Below are positions 1 through 8,055 of a stretch of DNA of 64,000 nucleotides, piece after piece. The stretch is from Candidatus Nitrotoga sp. CP45 (GTDB lineage: Bacteria > Pseudomonadota > Gammaproteobacteria > Burkholderiales > Gallionellaceae). The notes beneath the pieces are model-generated. The model had not been told where the DNA came from, ran no database searches, and saw only the letters and a program-made list of their open reading frames with translations. The DNA is taken from NCBI GenBank assembly GCA_003402375.1, contig QFXJ01000022.1:1-64000 (forward strand), written 5' to 3'. The number at the start of each line of letters is the position of its first letter. Position 1 is the first letter of the stretch. Position numbers and translations under genes: made by a program.

Positions 1-1
1 G

Positions 2-202
2 GGCAACCTGAAAACAGCTATCAGTGGAACCTACCATGCTTTCGATTTCCGTAAATACGCTGACCGTTACCTGGCCGAGGTTCAGTACCGTTTTAACCGC
101 CGCTTCGATCTTGGCACCATCATCAAGCGCCTCGTTCGTGCTGCGGCGATTACAACCCCATGCCCTGAAGCTGCCATTCGGGCAGCTGAGGCATGTAACT
201 AA
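2..202 (+). CDS. IS1595-family transposase, C-terminal end (cut by window edge)
   Basis: An open frame enters from the left edge and ends at TAA 200-202, giving 66 residues. The stretch reading GTYHAF, then RYLAEVQYRFNRRFDL, then a proline- and alanine-rich tail ending in AAEACN is characteristic of the C-terminus of IS1595/ISXO2-like DDE transposases. Only the last fifth or so of the protein is visible, so integrity cannot be judged. The strand and the 130 bases of non-coding sequence after it fit the right end of an insertion sequence upstream of map. Confidence 0.8.
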   Translation, partial: GNLKTAISGTYHAFDFRKYADRYLAEVQYRFNRRFDLGTIIKRLVRAAAITTPCPEAAIRAAEACN

Positions 203-331
203 TCAGGAATACTAAAGGTGAAAAGAATTTGTGAACATCTACTGCTTGCCTCATTTCCATACTCCAATAGCGGAAAATCAAATGGCCTCACTAGGCAGAT
301 GGCTCGGATAGCTGTATTTTTAGAGGCATCC
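203..331. mobile_element. Probable right end of the IS element
   Basis: No gene is seen between the transposase stop and map. The bases at 315-330 (TATTTTTAGAGGCATC) resemble the ends of the short inverted-repeat elements at 4752-4930 and 40893-41072 (tttttagaggcgccc and tttttagaggtgctc). This may be the terminal repeat of the insertion sequence, or a relic of one of the small elements. The left end is outside the window, so pairing of ends cannot be tested here. Confidence 0.35.
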
Positions 332-393
332 TGTTGTGCTGACAGCCGCTATCCACTATGCTTGCCACCGTTTATCTTAAAATCTAAGCAATT

Positions 394-1185
394 ATGCCCG
401 TCAGCATCAAAACCCCTCAGGAAATAGAAAAAATGCGCATCGCAGGCCGCTTGGCCAGCGAAGTGCTGGACTACATCACACCTTTTATACAAGCTGGCGT
501 TACTACTGGCGAAATTGACCGTCTGTGCCATGATTACATGGTGAATATTCAACAATGCATTCCTGCACCGCTCAATTATGCGCCGCCAGGACATGCGCCC
601 TATCCAAAATCCATTTGTACCTCAATCAATCATCAGGTATGCCATGGCGTGCCGGGTGACAAAAAACTCAAGAACGGCGACATCCTGAATATTGACGTCA
701 CCACCATCAAACAAGCCTATCACGGCGATACCAGCCGCATGTTCCATGTCGGCGAAACCTCCATCCAGGCAAAACGGCTGTGCGATACCACTTATGAGGC
801 AATGTGGCGGGGCATCCGCATGGTCAAACCCGGCGCATATCTGGGCGATATCGGCCATGCCATCCAGAGCTTCGTCGAAGCGCTGGGCTACAGCGTGGTA
901 CGCGAATTTTGCGGCCACGGCATTGGCAGGGGGTTTCACGAAGAACCACAGGTATTGCACTATGGTAAACCTAAAAGTGGTTTAAAACTGGAAGCGGGCA
1001 TGATCTTCACTATAGAACCGATGATTAACGCAGGCAAGGCTGGCATCACTCAACTCGGCGATGGCTGGACCATCGTGACCAAAGATCACAGTTTGTCGGC
1101 TCAGTGGGAACATACCGTTCTGGTAACCGAATCCGGCTTTGAAGTACTGACAGCTTCTGCTGGATCTCCACCTCCACCACCTTAA
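394..1185 (+). CDS. map: Type I methionine aminopeptidase
   Basis: Removes the N-terminal methionine from nascent proteins in the cytoplasm. The 263 residues match the usual length of about 264. The five metal ligands of the family are in place: D101 (NIDVT), D112 (HGDTSRMF), H175 (GHGIGRGFHEEP), E208 (TIEPM) and E239 (QWEHTV), with the substrate-contact histidine at H84 (VCHGVPGD). The C-terminus ends in a run of five prolines, a frequent tail in betaproteobacterial homologues. glnD starts 7 bases after the stop, so the two are probably co-transcribed. The linked rpsB and tsf seen in many relatives are not next to it. Confidence 0.97.
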   Translation: MPVSIKTPQEIEKMRIAGRLASEVLDYITPFIQAGVTTGEIDRLCHDYMVNIQQCIPAPLNYAPPGHAPYPKSICTSINHQVCHGVPGDKKLKNGDILNIDVTTIKQAYHGDTSRMFHVGETSIQAKRLCDTTYEAMWRGIRMVKPGAYLGDIGHAIQSFVEALGYSVVREFCGHGIGRGFHEEPQVLHYGKPKSGLKLEAGMIFTIEPMINAGKAGITQLGDGWTIVTKDHSLSAQWEHTVLVTESGFEVLTASAGSPPPPP

Positions 1186-1192
1186 ATAAGTC

Positions 1193-3730
1193 GTGCAAAA
1201 CGCCGCTGAAATCCGCCAAAGCTTGCGTGCTGCGCGATTATTCCTGCAACAGGATTATGAACGTCACGCGCAACCAGCCCGCCTGCTACGTGCCCATGCC
1301 AAGCTGGTAGATGAGCATTTACGCATGACATGGCAACTCCTCGCCATGCCGCCAAATCTAACGCTCGTAGGCGTAGGCGGCTATGGGCGTAGCGAGTTAT
1401 ATCCCAAGTCCGACATTGATCTGTTAATCCTGTTGCCCGAGGAACCCGATCCGGCATTGCAACAACATTTGCAGGAACTGGTCGGCCTGCTGTGGGACAT
1501 CGGTCTGGAAGTCAGCCACAGCATCCGTACCGTTGCGCAATGCGTAGAGGAATCGATCGATATTACGGTACAGACCAATCTATTAGAAGCGCGTTTAATT
1601 ATTGGCGCACCCCAACTGTTTGAGGAAATGGTCAGCACGCTGACGCAACACCTTGATCGTCGCGCTTTCTACCTTGCCAAGCAGAACGAACAACAGCGGC
1701 GCCACACACGCTTCATCGATGCGGACTACAACCTCGAACCTCACCTGAAAGAAAGTCCCGGCGGCCTGCGCGATTTACAGACCGTGCTGTGGATTAGCCG
1801 CGCCTGCAGCTTGGGCGACACCTGGCGCGAGCTGGCCAAGGCAGGCATGATTACCGAGCCTGAGGCGCGCGCCATCGCGCGTCATGAAGCCCTGCTGCAA
1901 AACCTGCGCATTCGCCTGCATTATTTGGCCGGGCGACGTGAAGATCGCCTGCTATTCGATTACCAGACCGAACTGGCGAAGCAAATGCACATCACTGCTA
2001 CAGGTGTACGCCGTGCCAGCGAACACATGATGCAGCGCTACTACCGCACTAAACAAGCTGTACTACAACTCAATGACGTGCTATTGCAAAACTTGCGTAC
2101 ACACCTGTTCCCCGAAGCCAGCACAATACATCCACTAAATGAGCGCTTCATAACGCGCGATGATTTGCTCGAAGCGCGTGATGAAGCCCTGTTCGAACGC
2201 GAACCATCAGCCATTATGGAAAGTTTCCTGTTACTGGAACAACATCCACGTCTGAGCGGATTTTCTGCCCCCACTTTGCGCGCTCTGTGGCGGGCACGTC
2301 ATAAGATAGATGCCGCATTCCGACGCAATGCACAGAACCGCGCATTGTTCATGGCTATCCTGCGCCAGCCACACGGCCTTACCCATGCGCTGCGACGCAT
2401 GAATCAAAATGACATTCTGGGCCGCTACCTACCTGCATTTGGTCGCATCGTCGGGCAAATGCAGCATGATCTGTTTCATGTATACACTGTAGACGAACAC
2501 ATCCTGATGGTGGTGCGCAATCTGCGCCGCTTGACCTTGGCAGAACACGCACATGAATACCCCCTGTGTAACAAACTGATTAAGGATTTTGCGCGCGTCG
2601 AGGTGCTGTATATCGCCGGACTATTCCATGACATCGCCAAGGGACGCGGGGGCGACCATTCAATACTGGGATGTGCGGACGCTGTACGCTTCTGCAAACA
2701 ACACGGGTTAACGCAAGAAGATACCGAACTGGTGGTATGGCTGGTAGAGCATCATCTCACCATGTCCACCACCGCACAAAAACAAGACTTGTCCGACCAG
2801 GACGTGATCGCGGCCTTCGCTGCAAAAATAAAAAATGATCGCTATCTAGTAGCGCTGTACCTACTCACCGTGGCCGATATTCGTGGCACCAGCCCAAAAG
2901 TGTGGAATGCCTGGAAGGGCAAGTTACTCGAAGATCTGTTCTGGGCAACGCGCCGCTATATGGTTGACGGTAAAATTGCCGATCAGATCGGTGAAATCCG
3001 CACCCGCACACTGGAAATACTAAGCTTGTATGCGATTGATCCTGAAGTACATGAAACACTGTGGGCGCAACTAGACCCAGAGTATTTTCTACGCCACGAA
3101 CCGCAGGAAATTGCCTGGCACACTCGCCTGCTGGCACATCAAGTTAATAGCGATGCAGCCATCGTCAAGACACGTCTAAGCCCCATCGGGGAGGGCATTC
3201 AGTTGATGGTCTATAGTCCCGATCAGCCTTATATTTTTGCGCGCATCTGCAATTTTTTTGAGCGGTTGAACTACAACATCATGGAAGCAAAGATCCACAC
3301 CACCCAGCACGGTTACGCGTTGGACAGCTTTCTGGCAATGGATGCAGGCAATAGCAAGCCAGCATATCGCGATGTAATGAATTACATAGAGTATGAACTG
3401 TCACGGGAGATAGCCACCGCCGATGAACCCTCCGTACCAAAATCCGCCAGAATATCCCGCCAGCTCAAACATTTTCCCATCGCGCCCGAGGTTAATATAA
3501 CGTCAGATAATAAAGGCAATTATCTGCTTTCCATCATCGCAGGCGACCGCCCCGGCCTGTTGGCACGGATCGCACATGTGTTGGCACGGCATGGCATAGC
3601 AATACGTAGCGCCAAGATCAACACTCTGGGCGCGCGCGCCGAGGACACCTTCCATATAGCCAGCGCAGCGCTAATTCAACCGCAGACAACTACAACGCTA
3701 CGCGAAGAACTGTTACGGCAGATTACTTAG
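1193..3730 (+). CDS. glnD: Bifunctional uridylyltransferase/uridylyl-removing enzyme
   Basis: Nitrogen sensor that adds UMP to PII proteins when glutamine is low and removes it when glutamine is high. The 845 residues hold, in order, a nucleotidyltransferase core (GVGGYGRSELYPKSDIDLL, about 60-80), a central helical linker, an HD hydrolase domain (GLFHDIAKGRGGDHS, about 475-490) and two C-terminal ACT domains that bind glutamine (about 690-765 and 775-845, the second with AGDRPGLLARIA). The start is GTG at 1193, 7 bases after map, and there is no better start nearby. All key motifs look intact. Confidence 0.96.
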   Translation: MQNAAEIRQSLRAARLFLQQDYERHAQPARLLRAHAKLVDEHLRMTWQLLAMPPNLTLVGVGGYGRSELYPKSDIDLLILLPEEPDPALQQHLQELVGLLWDIGLEVSHSIRTVAQCVEESIDITVQTNLLEARLIIGAPQLFEEMVSTLTQHLDRRAFYLAKQNEQQRRHTRFIDADYNLEPHLKESPGGLRDLQTVLWISRACSLGDTWRELAKAGMITEPEARAIARHEALLQNLRIRLHYLAGRREDRLLFDYQTELAKQMHITATGVRRASEHMMQRYYRTKQAVLQLNDVLLQNLRTHLFPEASTIHPLNERFITRDDLLEARDEALFEREPSAIMESFLLLEQHPRLSGFSAPTLRALWRARHKIDAAFRRNAQNRALFMAILRQPHGLTHALRRMNQNDILGRYLPAFGRIVGQMQHDLFHVYTVDEHILMVVRNLRRLTLAEHAHEYPLCNKLIKDFARVEVLYIAGLFHDIAKGRGGDHSILGCADAVRFCKQHGLTQEDTELVVWLVEHHLTMSTTAQKQDLSDQDVIAAFAAKIKNDRYLVALYLLTVADIRGTSPKVWNAWKGKLLEDLFWATRRYMVDGKIADQIGEIRTRTLEILSLYAIDPEVHETLWAQLDPEYFLRHEPQEIAWHTRLLAHQVNSDAAIVKTRLSPIGEGIQLMVYSPDQPYIFARICNFFERLNYNIMEAKIHTTQHGYALDSFLAMDAGNSKPAYRDVMNYIEYELSREIATADEPSVPKSARISRQLKHFPIAPEVNITSDNKGNYLLSIIAGDRPGLLARIAHVLARHGIAIRSAKINTLGARAEDTFHIASAALIQPQTTTTLREELLRQIT

Positions 3731-3753
3731 ATGTTATCCGGAGAATACGTAGT

Positions 3754-4665
3754 ATGAGAGAACGGTTCAAAACAGTACTGTGGCGAGCGATTCATCTTTT
3801 TCTAGCTTGTCTTATAATTACAGGCACAGGGATCGCCCATGCCAATATTCCAGACACGAATTCAGCAGCATCCCTCCGCGCGAAGTACATGGCATTGCGG
3901 GATACACTCAGCCACAACCAGTTCCAATTACCGCTTAATCTGGATTCCAGTCAGACCTCAACTGACTTAAAGGGCGACATCTATGCGCTTATGGATTATC
4001 CATTTGCAACGGTAAGTACAGCGCTCAAGGGAGCAACCCATTGGTGCGACATCCTGATCCTGCATCTCAATGTCAAATACTGCCGCGAATCGGTTGACAA
4101 ACCAGGTAGCAACCTCACGGTATATATCGGCAGAAAAACCGAGCAGTCGCTGGATATCGCCCCAAAAATGGAATTTGAATATCGAGTCAATTCCAAATCG
4201 TCGGATTATCTCCAGGTTTTTCTGGACGCAGAAAAAGGGCCATTCGGCACTAAAAACTATCGCTTCATGCTGGAAGCAATCCCTCTTAAAGAGGGAGGGA
4301 CATTTATTCATCTATCCTATTCGTATGCCTATGGTTTTACCGCAAAGCTTGCAATACAGGCCTATCTGAAGACGTTAGGAAGCGACAAGGTAGGATTCAC
4401 CGTCATTAAACAGCTGCCTGACGGCAAGTCCCTCTACGTCAGCGGTATACGTGGAGCACTGGAACGCAACACCATGCGCTATTACTTGGCAATAAGCGCT
4501 TATCTCAGTGCCTTATCCACGCCACCTAAGCAACAACTGGAAAAACGCCTGCGAGACTGGTTTGCGTCCACCGAGCGCTACCCACTCCAGCTACATGAGC
4601 TGGAACAAAGCGAATACCTCAATATGAAACGCAAAGAGTATAAACGTCAGCAAGCTGGAGGTTAA
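3754..4665 (+). CDS. Exported protein of unknown function
   Basis: The 303-residue product begins with a clear Sec signal peptide (RAIHLFLACLIITGTGIAHA, cleavage near residue 30). The mature part has no transmembrane segment and no motif I can name. It contains two cysteines (HWCDILILHLNVKYC), possibly a periplasmic disulfide, and a lysine-rich end. It follows glnD by 23 bases and could share its transcript. An unusually even mix of strands and helices suggests a soluble periplasmic protein. I do not recognise the family. Confidence 0.75.
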   Translation: MRERFKTVLWRAIHLFLACLIITGTGIAHANIPDTNSAASLRAKYMALRDTLSHNQFQLPLNLDSSQTSTDLKGDIYALMDYPFATVSTALKGATHWCDILILHLNVKYCRESVDKPGSNLTVYIGRKTEQSLDIAPKMEFEYRVNSKSSDYLQVFLDAEKGPFGTKNYRFMLEAIPLKEGGTFIHLSYSYAYGFTAKLAIQAYLKTLGSDKVGFTVIKQLPDGKSLYVSGIRGALERNTMRYYLAISAYLSALSTPPKQQLEKRLRDWFASTERYPLQLHELEQSEYLNMKRKEYKRQQAGG

Positions 4666-4751
4666 CTTGACAAATTGCCATCAAAATTACGGTCACGGCT
4701 TACCTCTACCCCACCAAGTCGAATCTCATTGAATAGTTTCACCTCTCTTTA

Positions 4752-4930
4752 GGGCGCATCTAAAAATTCAACTTTCTAAGCAAGACAAGGCACGAGCAAA
4801 ACATCGAAGCGCTGCATATAATTGATATGTAAGCGATAATTTTTTTGAGTAACGCCGTATTGTGACGAAATGAGGTAAGCAGGCAAGCCGCAAAGCGGCT
4901 GCTCGCAAAATTGGATTTTTAGAGGCGCCC
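4752..4930. mobile_element. Short inverted-repeat (MITE-like) element, copy 1
   Basis: A 179-base non-coding element begins with GGGCGCATCTAAAAATTC and ends with its approximate inverse GGATTTTTAGAGGCGCCC. TTTA occurs directly on both sides (4748-4751 and 4931-4934), consistent with a target duplication. Near the right end a hairpin AGCCGC-AAA-GCGGCT lies inside the segment from aagcaggc to gctcgc. A second copy lies at 40893-41072, a hairpin-less copy at 55918-56059 and a decayed copy from 10561. No coding capacity. It occupies most of the gap between the exported protein gene and the convergent lipoprotein gene. Confidence 0.85.
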
Positions 4931-4961
4931 TTTAAAGACGGAAACTGTGCATACGGCATCA

Positions 4962-5438
4962 TTACTCAGCATGTGAGACGCGATCATTGTCCACACGCAC
5001 CCGATCACCAGTTTTTATATCACTAACGCTACTTTGAGTGACTGTGTGTGTAGTACCGTTACTTAACCGAACACGGACACGATACTGCTCTTGACTGGCG
5101 GCTTGTGATCTCTTTTCAATTTCACGACCAGCCATCGCACCTCCGACCGCACCAGCAACTGTGGCTGCTGTCTGACCTTTTCCGCTACCAACTTGATGCC
5201 CCAACAGACCACCCACCGCACCCCCAATTAAGAGTCCGGTAATATTTTTACCATCATCGGAAACTTTAATGGTCTCTATATCTTCAACCACGCCATAGCC
5301 AATAAAACTGGAAGATGATGAAGGGGGTAACCCTGAAGATGTACTGATCGGCGCGGCAGGATTGCTACTGTTGGCACAGCCTCCCAATAACGTCGCAACT
5401 GCCATAGCACCTATTAAAATAATTTGCATCGATTTCAT
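4962..5438 (-). CDS. Glycine-zipper outer-membrane lipoprotein (SlyB/PcpX-like)
   Basis: A 158-residue lipoprotein. The N-terminal signal ends in a lipobox (LLGGC, Cys at about 21). The centre (about 68-105) carries a glycine-zipper two-helix segment, LLIGGAVGGLLGHQVGSGKG and VAGAVGGAMAGREIE, as in SlyB, OsmB-like and Rickettsia 17-kDa antigen families. The C-terminal part (RVRVRLSNGTTHTV, then GDRVRVDNDRV) is the usual small beta domain. It is probably an envelope-stress structural lipoprotein. It is the downstream-most of a row of small envelope genes on this strand. Confidence 0.85.
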   Translation of the reverse strand: MKSMQIILIGAMAVATLLGGCANSSNPAAPISTSSGLPPSSSSSFIGYGVVEDIETIKVSDDGKNITGLLIGGAVGGLLGHQVGSGKGQTAATVAGAVGGAMAGREIEKRSQAASQEQYRVRVRLSNGTTHTVTQSSVSDIKTGDRVRVDNDRVSHAE

Positions 5439-5573
5439 TTAGCGTCCCTAAGTTAAGCCAGCATAGCCGCATTTTAAAGATTGAATTATAAAACTTCAGC
5501 AGAAGCCAAACCGTTCACTAAATCACAGCAAAAAAGCGTGCTTGTCCGACATACAAACGAAAAATTCACGCTA

Positions 5574-5768
5574 TTACTTTTTATCGCCATTAGCTGTATC
5601 TTGAATTTTATCTCCCGCCTTTTCAATTTGCTCTCCTACTTTTTGAGTAGTTTTGTCAATTTCCTTACCGGCACTCTCAGCAGGACTTTCATGTTTCTGA
5701 CAACCCAATAAGGCCAACATTAGGGTACTTACTGCCAATCCCGCAACAGTGTATTTTTTCAATTTCAT
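5574..5768 (-). CDS. Small lipoprotein, function unknown
   Basis: A 64-residue product with signal peptide and lipobox (LALLGC, Cys at about 22). The mature part is a short, charged, probably helical stretch with repeats of the type KEIDKTTQKVGEQIEKAGDKI, resembling small DUF-type entericidin or hyperosmotic lipoproteins. ATG at 5768 is preferred to the GTG one codon earlier. The 5' region contains the inverted repeat at 5781-5886, directly in front of the start codon. No enzymatic function is suggested. Confidence 0.7.
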   Translation of the reverse strand: MKLKKYTVAGLAVSTLMLALLGCQKHESPAESAGKEIDKTTQKVGEQIEKAGDKIQDTANGDKK

Positions 5769-5780
5769 CACTTATAGACT

Positions 5781-5886
5781 CGGCCCGATTTATCCGTGAG
5801 TCACCCAGTTTAAATTGCTCATAGAACTTGTATTTATTGACTTGCACGAGTGTCTCTCATACATGAGTCGCGGATAAATCAGGCCG
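5781..5886. repeat. Inverted-repeat element in front of the small lipoprotein gene
   Basis: Left arm CGGCCCGATTTATCCGTGAG (5781-5800) is the near-complement of the right arm CGCGGATAAATCAGGCCG (5869-5886), separated by about 65 bases. The arms agree at about 20 of 23 positions. The size and layout fit a small non-autonomous mobile element or a large hairpin. It starts 13 bases upstream of the lipoprotein start codon at 5768 and must therefore lie in its leader or promoter. A third half-copy (cggataaatg) occurs near 5923. Confidence 0.6.
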
Positions 5887-5989
5887 GATCAATAGTTAAA
5901 CTCCCTGAATACACTGCATGTCGGATAAATGATGTATTTCACATTCATTTTCATTTAGTCATAAAAACATCGAATCAATAATATATTTG

Positions 5990-6205
5990 CTACTTACTGA
6001 TCTCGTGACCAATAACCCCCCCAACTGCGGCACCACCAATCGTCCCCGCTGTGCTGCCTCCTGTAAGTACCGCACCGCCAACTGCGCCTGCTCCAGCACC
6101 GATAGCTGTATTTTTACCCTGTGTTGACATGCCAGAGCATCCACCTAAGCCCAGAAACATAACTGTGATTAATGTGTTTACTGCAACTTTATGTATCGTT
6201 TTCAT
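5990..6205 (-). CDS. Small glycine-zipper lipoprotein
   Basis: A 71-residue product. A signal peptide leads to a lipobox (LGLGGC, Cys at about 23), followed by a short serine-rich linker and two glycine-zipper helices (AIGAGAGAVGGAVLTGG and TIGGAAVGGVIGHEIS). This is the YMGG/OsmB-like pattern of very short outer-membrane lipoproteins that are often osmotically or sigma-factor induced. Clear Shine-Dalgarno (aaggaac) before ATG 6205. It is one of two glycine-zipper lipoproteins in this cluster. Confidence 0.82.
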   Translation of the reverse strand: MKTIHKVAVNTLITVMFLGLGGCSGMSTQGKNTAIGAGAGAVGGAVLTGGSTAGTIGGAAVGGVIGHEISK

Positions 6206-6458
6206 GGTTAGTTCCTTTTTAGTTATTTAAAATTAATCATAGCCACAAACTCTAAGCCAAACCATTTTCCGTAATCAATTTTAGCCACAGCCAAACATTT
6301 ATTATTAACATCCCATGTCAAGCCATCATGTTTTTCTTTAGCTATTTTATAGACTACATCATCAAACTCCCGCTGGCTTCCTACTACAGTCCTTACATAC
6401 TTCCATAGTCTATTCAGTACGCTAACGAACAACTGACCGGCACTCAAATTATTTTTAG

Positions 6459-7274
6459 TTATTTACGGGCGGTTTCGTACAGTGGCATGACGGTTGGCAG
6501 CAACTTTTCAATCTGTCGAATACGATTTGCATCAGCTGGATGGCTGCTTAACAATTCAGGTGAGCGCTGGCCGCTTTTGCCATTCATCATCTTCTGCCAC
6601 AATGAAACCCCTGCGCGTGGGTCGTAACCTGCTCGCGCACTTAATTCCAAACCAATTTGATCAGCCTCACTCTCGTCAGTACGGCTAAATTTGGTTGCGA
6701 CTAATGCCTGATAACCAGAACCAACCAAATCTGCCGCGCCCCCACCTAAACCTAACAATGCCGCGCCAACATTAATTGTAGTATTGGCAACCATTGCCTG
6801 AGACACCTGTTCACGGGAATGCTCGCGCAAGGCGTGAGCAATTTCATGTCCCATTACAATTGCAACTTCATCATCGGTTAGCTTTAACTCGTTGATCAAT
6901 CCTGAATAGAAAATAATTTTACCGCCAGGCATACAGAATGCGTTAAGTTGCTTGTCACTGATTATATTGGTTTCCCACTTCCAACTTGGTGCATCAGAGC
7001 GGAATGTTGAAGTATGTGGTTTTATGCGATTGGTAATTGTAAGTAACCGTTCTAGCATCGCACGATCTTGATTAAGCGTCCCTTTTTGTTCTGCTTCTGC
7101 CTTCAGCTTGTTATAGCTTTGTTCGGCGACTTGCTCCAGCTGCTGTGAAGAAACAAGCATAAGCTGAGAGCCCTTTACGCCGACTGCACCGCCAGAAGTC
7201 GTGGTTTTGCATCCGCCAAATGCAGCCAATGACAAACTGATAAATACCGCCGAATAAATCCTATTATTAAACAT
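6459..7274 (-). CDS. Periplasmic M48-family metallopeptidase, lipoprotein
   Basis: A 271-residue zinc peptidase of the LoiP/YggG type, probably anchored to the outer membrane and involved in envelope protein quality control. The signal peptide ends in a lipobox (AAFGGC, Cys at about 22). The zinc site is HEIAHALREH (about residue 144) with the third ligand glutamate in SEADQIGLELSARAGYDP (about 205). A compact C-terminal part follows, ending in SSHPADANRIRQIEKLLP, a usual signature of this subfamily. It sits among small stress lipoproteins and a DUF883 protein, which supports an envelope-stress role. Confidence 0.92.
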   Translation of the reverse strand: MFNNRIYSAVFISLSLAAFGGCKTTTSGGAVGVKGSQLMLVSSQQLEQVAEQSYNKLKAEAEQKGTLNQDRAMLERLLTITNRIKPHTSTFRSDAPSWKWETNIISDKQLNAFCMPGGKIIFYSGLINELKLTDDEVAIVMGHEIAHALREHSREQVSQAMVANTTINVGAALLGLGGGAADLVGSGYQALVATKFSRTDESEADQIGLELSARAGYDPRAGVSLWQKMMNGKSGQRSPELLSSHPADANRIRQIEKLLPTVMPLYETARK

Positions 7275-7361
7275 ACTTTCCTTTACAATTCTTGCTTGTC
7301 TATCATAATGTTTTGCATCATGACGAACTGCCGAACCGTTCTATACAAAAACTCAGAATAA

Positions 7362-7676
7362 TTAACGACGATTCAGAAGCAGTCCGATCACTGCCCCAAT
7401 TCCAACAGCTACACCTATGGCACGCCAAGGATTTTCATGAACATAAGTGTCAGTGGCCCGAACTGCCACCTTGGTAGTTTCAATTGCAGTTTCTTCAATA
7501 TGGCGCAGCCTATTTTTGGCTGCCCTCAAATTTGATTCCATCTTTGCGCGTAAAGCATTAGCCTTATCGCCACCTTCATCGGCCACAGACTTCAACAACT
7601 GCTCACCTTCGCTTACAACGGCATTGAAATCTTTAAGTAAATCATTTTTTAAAGTCTGGCTAATAGATTGAGTCAT
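7362..7676 (-). CDS. DUF883 (ElaB/YqjD-like) membrane-anchored protein
   Basis: The 104-residue product has a long amphipathic helix (residues 5-75, rich in Lys, Glu, Ala) followed by a C-terminal membrane segment (ENPWRAIGVAVGIGAVIGLLL) ending in NRR. This is the complete DUF883 layout: a tail-anchored inner-membrane protein whose E. coli relatives bind stationary-phase ribosomes. A good ribosome-binding site (aaaaggaa) precedes ATG 7676. The function here is inferred from the family only. Confidence 0.88.
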   Translation of the reverse strand: MTQSISQTLKNDLLKDFNAVVSEGEQLLKSVADEGGDKANALRAKMESNLRAAKNRLRHIEETAIETTKVAVRATDTYVHENPWRAIGVAVGIGAVIGLLLNRR

Positions 7677-7901
7677 AACGTATTCCTTTTTATTAAAAAT
7701 TAAGACACTTAGATATTGTATAGCTAAAAAATTTCCAAGAAATCAGAGGACTTGTTCAGTATATTACTAAACAATAAGTAATGTCGGTTCGGTAGCTAAC
7801 ATAATTGCGACTTAATCCATATCGGCCAATACTCCATCCTCTGACAGCTTTCCTAATAAAAACTATTAGCATCTAAATCTCCAGCCTAACGCTTGTTCCA
7901 C

Positions 7902-8055
7902 CTAGCAGACTGTCGGACTTCGAATTTTTATCCGCACAAAATATTTTATAGATAAATTCATTTTTAAATAATAGGCACATCAATTTAATAAAATTAATTA
8001 TATAATTAACAATACGTTATACTTCCAAAAAACTCGAAGTCCGACAGTCCGCTAG
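7902..8055. mobile_element. CTAG-flanked inverted-repeat (MITE-like) element
   Basis: An AT-rich element of 146 bases (7906-8051) is bounded by near-perfect inverted repeats: CAGACTGTCGGACTTCGA at the left and TCGAAGTCCGACAGTCCG at the right. CTAG lies immediately outside both ends, consistent with a 4-base target duplication. The interior has no open frame. The right CTAG contains the stop codon of the MscS gene (8052-8054, read on the minus strand). It is unrelated in sequence to the 4752 family. Confidence 0.8.

Noticed and set aside
6223-6447. 74-codon open frame on the minus strand
   Set aside because: Starts with TTG, no ribosome-binding site, no family resemblance; it probably reflects the low stop density of the gap between the lipoprotein and the M48 peptidase.
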